Origin: Croceivirga sp.
GTDB lineage: Bacteria; Bacteroidota; Bacteroidia; Flavobacteriales; Flavobacteriaceae
Assembly (NCBI GenBank): GCA_028284285.1
Contig: JANQSA010000062.1
Location: forward strand, 95,288-159,287
DNA: 64,000 nt
Direction of reading: 5' to 3'
The position numbers were made by a program, and so were the translations under genes. Of the stretch, positions 8,479-16,550 are shown in pieces (position 1 is the stretch's first letter; every line of letters begins with the position of its first letter). A model generated the notes under the pieces. It was not told the origin of the DNA and searched no databases. It saw nothing but the letters and a program-made list of their open reading frames with translations.

Positions 8479-10410
8479 ATGAGAAAGATTTTACTACTAA
8501 CCCTTTGTAACACCTTTGTAATAACTTTTGGCTTCAGCCAATCTAAAGTAATGACGCCAGAACAGCTCATAGAATTGAACAGAGTTTCTGCTGTGGGCCT
8601 AAGCAGTGACGGGCAGCAGGTAATTTATAAAACATCAACTTTTGATTTAAAGACGAATACGCGCTCCAGTAAAACCTATTCAGTTGCTGTAGATGGTGGG
8701 AATCTGAAGCTTTTGGATGAAGTGGGGAAGCAGGTGAAGGATAAAAACGTATCCCCTGACGGAAAATGGAAGTTAGTTCCCAAAGAAGTGAAAGTCCAGA
8801 AAGTAAGCGGTACTGATCACTATACTGATGTCCCCAATTCAAATGTTTACATCTACGATCAACTCAACTACAGACACTGGGACACCTGGGAAGATGGCTC
8901 CTATAGCCATATATTTTTACAATCTGCAACCGATACCCTGGATAGCGGCATTGACCTGATGGAAGGGAAACCCTTTGATTGTCCGCAGAAACCCTTTGGC
9001 GGTGATGAAGATTATATATGGGGTCCCGATTCTAAAAAAGTGTTGTATGTTACTAAAAAACTAGCCGGCACCGAATATGCGGTCAGCACTAATTCGGATA
9101 TCTATGCGTACGATCTGGCAACAAAGCAAACCACCAACCTTACCGAAAATAACAAGGGGTATGATACACATCCCGCATTTTCGTCCAAAGGCACCCTCGC
9201 CTGGTTGCAAATGGAAAGAGACGGTTATGAATCTGATAAGAATGATATCGTTGTCAGGTTACCTGAAGGAGACGTGAACCTCACTAAAGATTGGGACGGT
9301 ACGGTCTACGGGTTTATTTGGAGTGAAGATGGCTCAAAAATCTATTATAACGCTCCGGTGAGTGGAACCGTTCATGTCTTTCAAATCGACGTTCCGGCGG
9401 GAAAGAAAACCGGGTCAGCGCCTAAACAAATTTCTGAAGGTCAATTTGATGTAAATGGTATTATAGGGCAAAGCGGGAATCATTTAATTGTGTATAGACG
9501 AGATATGAATCACGCTACCGAGATTTATAATCTGAATATCGCAACCGGGAAAATGAAACAATTGTCTGAAGCAAATAACGACATATATGAAGACATCAAA
9601 ATGTCCAAAATAGAAAAGCGGATGGTCAAAACAACCGATGGAAAGGATATGGTTACCTGGGTGATCTATCCACCGGATTTTGACCCTGCCAAAAAATATC
9701 CCACACTGTTGTATTGTCAGGGTGGACCTCAGGGGGCTTTGTCTCAGTTTTATTCATTCCGATGGAACTTTCAATTGATGGCGGCAAACGGTTACATCAT
9801 TGTTGCCCCCAACAGAAGAGGTATGCCTGGTTACGGTGTCGAATGGAATGAACAGATATCAAAAGATTACGGTGGACAAAATATGAAGGATTACCTCTCC
9901 GCGATTGATGATGTGGCCAAAGAACCCTATGTGGATACCGATAGATTGGGTTGCATTGGAGCAAGTTATGGGGGATACTCTGTTTTTTATCTGGCTTCAA
10001 GACATGAAGGTAGGTTTCAATCCTTTATTTCCCACGATGGCATTTTCAATTGGCGATCCATGTATGGCACCACCGAAGAATTATTTTTTGTGAATTGGGA
10101 TCTTGGAGGACCGTATTGGGATAAAGAAAATGCTGCTGCTCAAAGATCGTATACCGAATTTAACCCAATAAATTTTGTGGATAAATGGGATACCCCCATC
10201 CTGATTATTCAGGGAGGAAAAGATTTTAGGGTGCCCATTGGACAGGGATTAGAAGCTTTTCAGGCGGCACAACTGCAAGGTATACCATCAAGGCTTTTGT
10301 TTTTCCCGGAAGAAAACCACTGGGTGCTTTCGGCCCAAAACAGCTTGGTCTGGCAAAGGGAATTCTATAAATGGTTGGAAGAGACCGTAAAGAATGTCAA
10401 AAATAAATAG
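8479..10410 (+). CDS. S9-family prolyl oligopeptidase / dipeptidyl peptidase, exported
   Basis: About 643 residues from the ATG at 8479; a GTG six bases earlier would only add two residues. A signal peptide (MRKILLLTLCNTFVITFGFS) precedes an N-terminal beta-propeller with WD40/PD40-like repeats (about 30-370) and a C-terminal alpha/beta-hydrolase domain (about 380-640). The catalytic triad is visible: Ser near 496 in GASYGGYS, Asp near 582 in GGKDFRVP, His near 614 in ENHW. The family removes dipeptides or cleaves after proline in peptides; in Bacteroidota these enzymes sit in the periplasm and finish peptide degradation. It stands alone with no operon partner within 80 bases. Family confident, exact specificity not. 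Confidence 0.93.
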   Translation: MRKILLLTLCNTFVITFGFSQSKVMTPEQLIELNRVSAVGLSSDGQQVIYKTSTFDLKTNTRSSKTYSVAVDGGNLKLLDEVGKQVKDKNVSPDGKWKLVPKEVKVQKVSGTDHYTDVPNSNVYIYDQLNYRHWDTWEDGSYSHIFLQSATDTLDSGIDLMEGKPFDCPQKPFGGDEDYIWGPDSKKVLYVTKKLAGTEYAVSTNSDIYAYDLATKQTTNLTENNKGYDTHPAFSSKGTLAWLQMERDGYESDKNDIVVRLPEGDVNLTKDWDGTVYGFIWSEDGSKIYYNAPVSGTVHVFQIDVPAGKKTGSAPKQISEGQFDVNGIIGQSGNHLIVYRRDMNHATEIYNLNIATGKMKQLSEANNDIYEDIKMSKIEKRMVKTTDGKDMVTWVIYPPDFDPAKKYPTLLYCQGGPQGALSQFYSFRWNFQLMAANGYIIVAPNRRGMPGYGVEWNEQISKDYGGQNMKDYLSAIDDVAKEPYVDTDRLGCIGASYGGYSVFYLASRHEGRFQSFISHDGIFNWRSMYGTTEELFFVNWDLGGPYWDKENAAAQRSYTEFNPINFVDKWDTPILIIQGGKDFRVPIGQGLEAFQAAQLQGIPSRLLFFPEENHWVLSAQNSLVWQREFYKWLEETVKNVKNK

Positions 10411-10490
10411 CGGTAAATAGGCCGGTTGGCTATGGGTTGTGGTCATACTCCGCAAAAAATTCTCCGGTGTAGTACATTAAAAAGAAAAAT

Positions 10491-11018
10491 ATGACCCTTG
10501 AAGAAAGACTTATCAAATTATTTGGCTTGAATGAAAAGACATGGTTAAACCATGCCACTGCAGCAAGTGTCATCACCCGTGGATTAATTCCACCGATGAT
10601 AACCCTTGCTGCACTTTCAAGGGTTTGGATAGGTCATTGGTGGTGGGCAGCTTTTGCCATAATTGCAGTTTGGACATTCCTAAATACCCGAATTTTTCCA
10701 AAATCAAAAAGCTATGATAACTGGTATGGGCGTGGTGCCTTTGGAGAACGGGTCTATGCAGCTCGGAAAAAGGTTCCTATCCCTAAACATCACGAATCGT
10801 TTGCGAAAGGACTCACAGTTTTGAATGTTGTTTTCAGTATTACTTGGATATATGGATTGATTTCCCTCAATTACGAACTGGCTATTACAGGGACATTCCT
10901 CCAACTCACTGCAAAGTTTTGGTTTATCGACAGAATGGTTTGGTTATTTAATGACATGTATGATCATCCGGAATATTTAGATTTAAAAGCAATTATTGAA
11001 GGAGAGATACCCGATTGA
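10491..11018 (+). CDS. DUF6653-family membrane protein
   Basis: A 175-residue protein recognised from its composition: GLNEKTWLNHATAASV at the N-terminus, paired hydrophobic segments at about 30-65 (PPMITLAALSRVWIG, WWWAAFAIIAVWTFLN), an RIFPKSKSYDNWYGRGAFGERVY motif in a loop around 67-90, and two further hydrophobic segments at about 110-155 ending in DRMVWLFNDM. These conserved tryptophan- and arginine-rich blocks are typical of the uncharacterised DUF6653 family. Inner-membrane location is expected. No function is known. It lies between two cassette-type gaps. Confidence 0.75.
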   Translation: MTLEERLIKLFGLNEKTWLNHATAASVITRGLIPPMITLAALSRVWIGHWWWAAFAIIAVWTFLNTRIFPKSKSYDNWYGRGAFGERVYAARKKVPIPKHHESFAKGLTVLNVVFSITWIYGLISLNYELAITGTFLQLTAKFWFIDRMVWLFNDMYDHPEYLDLKAIIEGEIPD

Positions 11019-11059
11019 GTATTTTTCAAATGATGACGAAAGAATAGAAAGCGTGCTAG

Positions 11060-11181
11060 AACAAGGTATAACCGCAACCCGCCGGAACAACGGTTGCGCT
11101 GGTTACGGTGGAAAATCTATCCTTGGACATCGCTTATGGCTAGTCGATTTTCAGTGCCGCTACAAATCATAGCCGAGATCG
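11060..11181 (+). repeat. Cassette-type compound inverted repeat
   Basis: Starts AACAAGGTATA (11060-11070) as in the 6195 element, then the perfect 7-bp hairpin CGCAACC (11073-11079)/GGTTGCG (11092-11098), then GAAAATC (11111-11117)/GATTTTC (11146-11152) and GGCTA (11138-11142)/TAGCC (11170-11174). On the minus strand its left part reads GCGCAACCGTTGTTCC. It fills most of the gap between the DUF6653 and RidA genes. Confidence 0.55.
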
Positions 11182-11214
11182 TTATCGGCAAGCTGAAAAC
11201 AAGGACGATAAAAA

Positions 11215-11625
11215 ATGGAAAACAAAAAGGAGCATATAAATCCGGACGGACTTTTTAAAAGCCCGGCTTTTTCCCAGGTTGTTACTACCCGGGGAAACGG
11301 AAAGACAATTTATATTGGCGGACAAAACGCAGTGAACCAAAATCACGAAATTGTTGGTAAAAATGACATTGCATTGCAGACCGAACAGGTAATGAAAAAT
11401 TTGGGAATTGCATTAGAGGCTTGCGGAGCGACTTTTGAAAGCCTGGTTAAACTAAATATTCATGTCGTGCAGGGCCAGGATGCCATGAAAGGATTTGAGG
11501 TTTCCCAAAAATATGTAGGACAAAGCGCAACGCAACCGGTAGTCACCGTACTTTTTGTGGCAGGACTTGTCCATCCTGATTTTCTGGTAGAAATAGATGC
11601 TATTGCATTTGTTCCGGAACCATAA
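11215..11625 (+). CDS. RidA (YjgF/UK114) family protein
   Basis: A 136-residue single-domain protein of the usual RidA length. Signatures: a conserved FSQVV...GKTIYIGGQNAVN start, DIALQTEQVMKNLGIALEACGATFESLVKLN in the helical middle, and QPVVTVLFVAGLVHPDFLVEIDAIA at the end. Canonical RidA deaminases carry an Arg in the motif R-A(x)V (near 105 of E. coli RidA); here the equivalent is QPVVTVL, with Gln-Pro instead of Arg, so enamine deaminase activity is doubtful and the protein may belong to a non-canonical Rid subgroup. Cytoplasmic trimer expected. Single-gene unit flanked by inverted repeats. Confidence 0.88.
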   Translation: MENKKEHINPDGLFKSPAFSQVVTTRGNGKTIYIGGQNAVNQNHEIVGKNDIALQTEQVMKNLGIALEACGATFESLVKLNIHVVQGQDAMKGFEVSQKYVGQSATQPVVTVLFVAGLVHPDFLVEIDAIAFVPEP

Positions 11626-11652
11626 AGAATACCGCAGGGTGAAAACAGTAGG

Positions 11653-11713
11653 CAAAACCGAAAGTTTAGTGCGTAGAAATTCGCTATTACTTATGCACAA
11701 GACTGTTGGCTGC
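11653..11713 (+). repeat. Cassette-type repeat, copy 1 of a related pair
   Basis: Starts CAAAACCGAA, contains GTAGAAATTCGCT at 11673-11685 and ends GACTGTTGGCTGC. The same layout, with identical 10-base start and identical 13-base core at identical spacing, occurs at 14157-14217, 2.5 kb away and between other genes. Confidence 0.65.
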
Positions 11714-11772
11714 GATTGAAAAAAGCAGGGCCAGTACATCAACACGGGAAAAATAAAGACAAAACGGACCCA

Positions 11773-12021
11773 ATGAACCAAAAAGAACTTTCTCAATTAA
11801 CAGACGAAGAGCTGCTGGAAGTAGCAAAAAATAACAAACCATCGCCCATATTTGATGCCTTTTTTATTGGGTTTTTAGTCGGAATAATTATTTATAGTGT
11901 TGTCGCAAACACCTGGGGGATACTGACTTTAATCCCTTTGTATATCATTTACAGATTCCTGAAGAAACCAAAGCAATATGAGGCCTTGCAGAAAGAATTG
12001 AAAGAACGTAACCTGCAATAA
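11773..12021 (+). CDS. Small two-helix membrane protein
   Basis: About 82 residues from the ATG at 11773 (MNQKELSQLTDEELLEVAKN). An in-frame TTG at 11716 would add 19 residues that overlap the repeat region and look non-coding, so the ATG is preferred. An N-terminal amphipathic helix with the pattern LTDEELLE is followed by two membrane segments (about 28-42 and 45-62; AFFIGFLVGIIIYSVV, WGILTLIPLYIIYRFL) and a lysine-rich tail that forms a short helix. Small proteins of this plan are common in Bacteroidota and have no assigned function. Confidence 0.6.
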   Translation: MNQKELSQLTDEELLEVAKNNKPSPIFDAFFIGFLVGIIIYSVVANTWGILTLIPLYIIYRFLKKPKQYEALQKELKERNLQ

Positions 12022-12180
12022 GTACAATGCTATCTAACTGAAATCAAACAAATACACCGGTTTTTGCCATTGGACTCACAGTTACTGCCTATCAAATACG
12101 TCATTTTAACATTATAAAAGAAAGGGATATTCCTTTAGATAGATGAATTACACGTTAACTTTATAAATCCAAACCTATTG

Positions 12181-12205
12181 CTAACAAAGCGTATACAGAT
12201 CGTTA
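12181..12205 (+). repeat. Short cassette-type repeat
   Basis: TAAC (12182-12185) faces GTTA (12202-12205) around the palindrome GTATAC (12191-12196), with AACAAAGC like the AACAAGG start of other copies. It ends 16 bases before the next start codon. Confidence 0.4.
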
Positions 12206-12221
12206 ACTGCAAACTGCAAAA

Positions 12222-12692
12222 ATGGAACCGAATCCACAACTTAAAGAGTTCATAGCACCTTATGACGAGGAAATTCAGAAGTTGACATTTCAATTGAGGG
12301 ACTTCATTACCAATCTGGTGCCCCAGGCCAACGAGTTGATTTGGGACAATTATAATGCTGTGGCAATAGCTTACTCCAAATCGGAAAAACTTAAAGATGC
12401 ATTTTGTCACATAGCACTTTATTCCAGGCACGTGAATTTTGGATTTAATCGGGGAGCAGAATTGACAAAAACAAGTGTTACGCTAAACGGAAAAGGAAAA
12501 TTAATCAGGCATATTTCAGTGAAAAACTTCCAATCGTTTCCTAAACCCGAAATGGAAAAGATGATTTGGGAGGCCGTCGGAATTTCAGAAAACAGGAATA
12601 GTGAATTGATTAACCCAAACTATACCCCTAAAAGTATCGTGATGTCTGTTTCTGAAAAGAAAATAAGACCTGGAAAAAAGGCTAGTAGTTAA
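12222..12692 (+). CDS. DUF1801 (YdhG-like) domain protein
   Basis: A 156-residue cytoplasmic protein. The conserved start FIAPYDEEIQKLTFQLRDFI, the block PQANELIWDNYNAVAIAYS and then a beta-strand region with CHIALYSRHVNFGFNRGAEL mark it as a DUF1801 domain, a fold related to the iron-binding frataxin-like/YdhG proteins. The C-terminal 25 residues (SVSEKKIRPGKKASS) are basic and probably disordered. No enzymatic residues are known for the family. It is a single-gene unit between two repeat-containing gaps. Confidence 0.8.
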   Translation: MEPNPQLKEFIAPYDEEIQKLTFQLRDFITNLVPQANELIWDNYNAVAIAYSKSEKLKDAFCHIALYSRHVNFGFNRGAELTKTSVTLNGKGKLIRHISVKNFQSFPKPEMEKMIWEAVGISENRNSELINPNYTPKSIVMSVSEKKIRPGKKASS

Positions 12693-12972
12693 CAAGGGCT
12701 GTAATTTACCCTTACCTTGAAGTAGCTTTCCAAATACGCTTACCTTATAATAATAAAAAGCAAGCGACTTGATTTCAACCTTGATGCCTTGCTTTTACAA
12801 CCTGTGACTGTCCTTCGGAGGCGGAGTCGACCGGTCTTCCGGTTTACCTGCCTTTGGTATGGAGACAGGAATCCGAGGTGCCGTGTTAAAAAGTAAATTT
12901 TTCCCTTCGAATTGTAACGTTTTTCCATACAGGGTTACTTACAATCATTACACTCAATAATCATCAATCAAA
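12693..12972. other. Intergenic region with nested inverted repeats
   Basis: CAAGG/CCTTG (12693-12697, 12715-12719) encloses AAGGG/CCCTT (12694-12698, 12709-12713), starting with AACAAGGGC directly after the stop codon as other cassette repeats do. Farther on AAAAGCAAG (12756-12764) pairs with CTTGCTTTT (12788-12796), which could act as a terminator in either direction, though the loop of 23 bases is long. No gene is supported. Confidence 0.45.
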
Positions 12973-14061
12973 ATGAAAATCAAATCAAAAAATCTTTTAA
13001 TCGTTTTAGCTTTACTAACTACAAGCTTTCACTATTACAGCCATGCCCAAAATCACATCACATATCCTGAAAATGAATGGGAAATGATGGAAGACGTATC
13101 CGATTTTGGTTGGAGTCAAGAAAAAATAAATCAGTTGTATCGTTACGCCATAGACAGCACAAATGCTACAGGCATTATTGTTATTCAAAGTGGTAAAATG
13201 ATATACGATTATGGAGACACACACGAAATAAGCTACATCGCATCCGTTAGAAAAAGTTTACTTTCTATGCTGTATGGCAAGTATGTTGAGAATGGAACTA
13301 TTCATCTGAATAAAACACTTAGCGCACTAAATATCGATGACGTAGGGGGACTTTTAGAAACCGAAAAAAAAGCAACAATATTTGATATTCTGACATCAAG
13401 ATCCGGAGTTTTTCATCCGGCCAGCAATCCGGGTGGAAATGAATGGTTATTTCCTGAACGCGGCAGTAAGGAACCCGGAACCTATTTTATCTATAACAAT
13501 TGGGATTTTAATGTAGCCGGTTTCATATTCGAACAAGAAACAGGTAAAAATATCTATGATGCCTTCGAAAGCGATATCGCTATGAAGATAGGTTTTCAGC
13601 AATGGGACAGAAGTAAACAAAAAAAGTCGGGTAATACCACCAAATCCAGGTTTAAAGCCTACCACTTTGAATTATCAACAAGAGATATGGCAAGGGTTGG
13701 TTATCTCATGCTGCGAAAGGGAAAATGGAAAAATGAACAAATCATACCTGCTTCTTGGGTAGATAAGATAACGACCATTACGACAAGCTATGAAGATATG
13801 TACGAAGTTGACCCAAGACTTAAGGACTGGCCATGGTGGAAATGGGGACAAGGAATTATGTGGAGAATATGGGATACCCCAAACCTTTCACCGGAATTTA
13901 AAGGCGCTTATACAGCTACGGGCAACCAGGGGCAATATATTACCATCATTCCTTCAATGGATATTGTGATTGCGCTAAAAACAAAATCGATTTACGGAAG
14001 AAGAACAAATAAAGAGGCTTACGAAAGATTTTTGAATAAATTGTTTGACGCCAAAAAATAG
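12973..14061 (+). CDS. Exported serine hydrolase (class C beta-lactamase fold)
   Basis: A 362-residue protein with a signal peptide (cleavage expected after about residue 25, YSHAQ). It has the penicillin-binding-protein fold motifs: S-x-x-K at 91-94 (SVRK) as nucleophile and general base, and Y-x-N at 174-176 (YNN). The third motif, usually K/H-x-G, is less clear; TATGNQGQYITI near 315-325 occupies its place. Members include esterases, D-aminopeptidases and 6-aminohexanoate-dimer hydrolase-like enzymes, which the loop GVFHPASNPGG resembles. Periplasmic or outer-membrane location is expected. It is not likely a real beta-lactamase. No partner gene in the same transcription unit is seen. Confidence 0.85.
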   Translation: MKIKSKNLLIVLALLTTSFHYYSHAQNHITYPENEWEMMEDVSDFGWSQEKINQLYRYAIDSTNATGIIVIQSGKMIYDYGDTHEISYIASVRKSLLSMLYGKYVENGTIHLNKTLSALNIDDVGGLLETEKKATIFDILTSRSGVFHPASNPGGNEWLFPERGSKEPGTYFIYNNWDFNVAGFIFEQETGKNIYDAFESDIAMKIGFQQWDRSKQKKSGNTTKSRFKAYHFELSTRDMARVGYLMLRKGKWKNEQIIPASWVDKITTITTSYEDMYEVDPRLKDWPWWKWGQGIMWRIWDTPNLSPEFKGAYTATGNQGQYITIIPSMDIVIALKTKSIYGRRTNKEAYERFLNKLFDAKK

Positions 14062-14156
14062 CTGATTCTAAAATGAACAGCATATAACACAGTATATAAA
14101 TAATAGTGGTTTAATTGATAAAATAATAACATATCAGCATTAAATAAAGGCCAATA

Positions 14157-14217
14157 CAAAACCGAAGAGTTGGTGGGTAGAAATTCGCTTTTATTCACAA
14201 AAGAGACGGTTGGTAGT
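14157..14217 (+). repeat. Cassette-type repeat, copy 2 of a related pair
   Basis: Begins CAAAACCGAA, carries GTAGAAATTCGCT at 14177-14189 and ends GACGGTTGGTAGT; same length and layout as 11653-11713. The terminal TTG also serves as a -33 box for the next gene. Confidence 0.65.
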
Positions 14218-14242
14218 AATCTCTCTCATAAATTTACGTTTG
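14210..14242 (+). promoter_or_regulatory. Promoter of the lipocalin-like lipoprotein gene
   Basis: TTG at 14210-14212 and TACGTTTG at 14235-14242 (perfect TAnnTTTG) with a 22-base spacer, the arrangement known for Bacteroidota housekeeping sigma. Transcription would start near 14247, giving a leader of about 25 bases before the ATG at 14273. Confidence 0.6.
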
Positions 14243-14272
14243 AAAAATATCTAAACAAACAAATCAAATCAA

Positions 14273-14737
14273 ATGAGAAACTTCTGTATGGTCTTTTTTT
14301 TGTCAATCCTGCTTTCATGCTCTTCTGATGATGAGAATCCAAACGGATTAGAATCAAACGACTTAATTATTGGTACATGGACGGAATTAGGTGGTGGAAA
14401 CGTACTAGATGATGGGACTGACCAATTCTCAGCATATGACTATTTCTGTGTCACATTAGGTCGATTTTCCTTTGAGACTGACGGGAGTTTTAGAATTGAG
14501 ACTTTTGATGGTCCGGATGATGGGTGCTTTAGCACAGGAGTTTTAACAGGAACATGGGAAAATCAAGGCAACACTTATCTCATTAGCGTTGTAACCGACA
14601 CATCAAATGAATCCGAAGCAGGTCAGGAGGCAAATATTCAGATTGAATTTCCCACTACTGACAGAATGCAATGGATATTTCAGGTGGATTCAAATGGAAT
14701 TGATTATGAGTACGAAATCTATACCAGAGTAGAATAA
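14273..14737 (+). CDS. Lipocalin-like lipoprotein
   Basis: A 154-residue protein with a lipoprotein signal (MRNFCMVFFLSILLSCSS, lipid attachment at Cys16), so membrane-anchored. The mature domain is a small beta-barrel candidate: it opens with LIIGTWTELGG, has a central GTWENQGNTYLISV strand pair and ends with MQWIFQVDSNGIDYEYEIYTRV. This G-x-W spacing is typical of the lipocalin-like domains (DUF5640/lipocalin_5 type) so frequent in Bacteroidota lipoproteins. Acidic overall, with two cysteines (near 62 and 83) that could form a disulfide. Ligand unknown. It has its own promoter and no operon partner. Confidence 0.7.
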   Translation: MRNFCMVFFLSILLSCSSDDENPNGLESNDLIIGTWTELGGGNVLDDGTDQFSAYDYFCVTLGRFSFETDGSFRIETFDGPDDGCFSTGVLTGTWENQGNTYLISVVTDTSNESEAGQEANIQIEFPTTDRMQWIFQVDSNGIDYEYEIYTRVE

Positions 14738-15068
14738 AACTATTGCGAATAAGGAGTATAATTAATTCCGGTTGGATTTCCCAAAGGAATCTCTGGCAAA
14801 CAATTGTCTTTAAAAAGTAGCGAAAATCCTGGTTGTTTTTTTCGAAACGAATCATACACAAGACAGTTACCATACATTTTGCAACTATGGAACCCACTTC
14901 AGGCATAAATCATACTTCTAACCGGCGTAAGCAAGGGTATTGACCCAAAACAGCAAAACCCTTAGGGTAAACCGGATCATCCAATAATTGGAATCCGAAA
15001 AATAACGCCTGTAGTGTAACAAAGAAGTAAATCCCTGATCTCTGTGTTAGTAACTAACACAAAATGAG
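14738..15068. other. Intergenic region before the TPR serine hydrolase
   Basis: No gene is supported. It contains weak cassette-like wording (GGAGTATAATTAATTCCGGTTGG near 14755, and ACAAGACAGTT near 14859, in separate pieces) and, at its end, a strong palindrome listed separately. Confidence 0.4.
15043..15061. promoter_or_regulatory. Perfect inverted repeat just before a start codon
   Basis: TGTGTTAG (15043-15050), TAA, CTAACACA (15054-15061): an 8-bp perfect dyad with a 3-base centre, ending 7 bases before the ATG at 15069. It could be a repressor operator or an RNA hairpin next to the ribosome-binding region. Confidence 0.5.
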
Positions 15069-16550
15069 ATGAAAAAGATACTACTTGGCGGTATTTGCCT
15101 GGCCATACTTTGGAGTTGTACAGAACAACCTCAAAAAACTCCTTCACCGGATGCATTAAGAATTGAAAATACCGTCCTTAAGCAAAAAGAATTATTCGAG
15201 GTGCCTGGTTTAGCCGTAGGTATGATAAAAAATGATACGGTGATATATGCAGATGCCCATGGAGTGCAAGGGTTGGATACGGGGGATACTCTCACCACCC
15301 GGTCGCTCTTTCATATGGCCTCTGTTTCAAAACCTTTTGTGGCTACGGCGCTGGTACAGTTAATGGAACAAGGGAAAATTGACCTGGACGAAAAATTGAC
15401 ATATTACCTTCCGTATTTTACCATGTCAGATGACCGCTATAAGGCTATTACCCTGCATCATATGCTTACGCATACTTCTGGTATTCCGGATGTAGACGAT
15501 TATGAGTGGGACAAACCGCAATATGATGATGGTGCCGCCGAGCGATATGCCAAAAGCTTTGCTACTGTCCAACTTGATTTTGCCCCCGGGGAACAATTCA
15601 GTTATAGCAATGCCGCTTTTGACATTTTATGCGATGTGATCGCCAAGGTCTCCGGAATGCCTTTTGAAACCTATATGACCACCCATATTTTCGAACCAAT
15701 TGGCATGAAAAACAGCACTTTTTTTAGGCCTGAAATCGATACGGTGCTAGCCACATCTCCTCATGTTTTTGACGATAACTTTCAAAAAGTGGTAAGCGCA
15801 ATTTATCCCTACAACCGAAGACATGCCGGGAGTTCTACCTTGCATAGTAATGTGGAGGATATGCTATTATGGGCAAGAGTATATCTCAATAAAGGCGAAA
15901 TAAACGGAACACGTATTTTTTCTGAAGCCTCCTATGACCTGTTGACCAGCTCGCAAATTCCTGAAAACAAAGGGAAAATAGGCCTTAGCTGGTTTTTAGG
16001 GAAACTAAAGGAGGCAAAGATTACCTATCATAGTGGGGGAGATACCGGGTATAGCACCTTTTTTGGGTTTATGCCAGAGCAAAAAGCGGCTATTGTGATG
16101 ATGGCAAACACCGATTATTATTGGTCAACAAGCAATTCAACCCTGTTATTGAAAAATAGTGTCTTTGAAGATTCCTTAACGGCCATTGCACCCATACATC
16201 TGAAGTTGAAAAACTATATACTTACGGAAGGTATTGAGAAAGTAAGGGAAGTCTATTTTGAAGAAAAAGGAAGAACACCTCAGCACTATGAATATGATGA
16301 CGGTTCTTTAGACGATCTGGGCTATTGGCTACTGGATGTCAATCAGCCGGAAAAGGCATTGGAGGTTTTTCTGTTCCAAACCCAAATGGAGCCGGAATAT
16401 GCCGGATGGGTCGATAGTGTTGCCGATGGGTATCGCGCCATGGATAGTATCGCATTGGCGATACAGTGGTATAGAAAAGCCTTGGAAATGAAACCCGATC
16501 AGGATTTTTCTCAGAGAAAACTTGATGAATTGCTTCAAAGCGCAGAGTAA
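15069..16550 (+). CDS. Lipoprotein serine hydrolase (class C beta-lactamase fold) with TPR tail
   Basis: A 493-residue protein. The lipoprotein signal ends at Cys17 (LAILWSC). The hydrolase domain (about 30-345) has all three motifs: S-x-x-K at 85-88 (SVSK), Y-x-N at 179-181 (YSN) and HSGG near 320, the third-motif form found in esterase-type members. Residues 375-490 are helical and contain two TPR-like units (LGYWLLDVNQPEKALEVFLF; AMDSIALAIQWYRKALEMKP), a combination frequent in Bacteroidota enzymes of this group. Likely acts on peptides or esters in the periplasm; no evidence for beta-lactam resistance. A perfect dyad lies just upstream of the start. Confidence 0.88.
   Translation: MKKILLGGICLAILWSCTEQPQKTPSPDALRIENTVLKQKELFEVPGLAVGMIKNDTVIYADAHGVQGLDTGDTLTTRSLFHMASVSKPFVATALVQLMEQGKIDLDEKLTYYLPYFTMSDDRYKAITLHHMLTHTSGIPDVDDYEWDKPQYDDGAAERYAKSFATVQLDFAPGEQFSYSNAAFDILCDVIAKVSGMPFETYMTTHIFEPIGMKNSTFFRPEIDTVLATSPHVFDDNFQKVVSAIYPYNRRHAGSSTLHSNVEDMLLWARVYLNKGEINGTRIFSEASYDLLTSSQIPENKGKIGLSWFLGKLKEAKITYHSGGDTGYSTFFGFMPEQKAAIVMMANTDYYWSTSNSTLLLKNSVFEDSLTAIAPIHLKLKNYILTEGIEKVREVYFEEKGRTPQHYEYDDGSLDDLGYWLLDVNQPEKALEVFLFQTQMEPEYAGWVDSVADGYRAMDSIALAIQWYRKALEMKPDQDFSQRKLDELLQSAE

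Noticed and set aside
12740..12928. 62-codon minus-strand frame between DUF1801 and serine hydrolase genes
   Set aside because: Composition is unlike protein, and the area is covered by inverted repeats.
12973..16550. Beta-lactamase resistance genes
   Set aside because: Both proteins have the class C fold motifs, but the third motif and the domain layout fit esterase or peptidase-type serine hydrolases.
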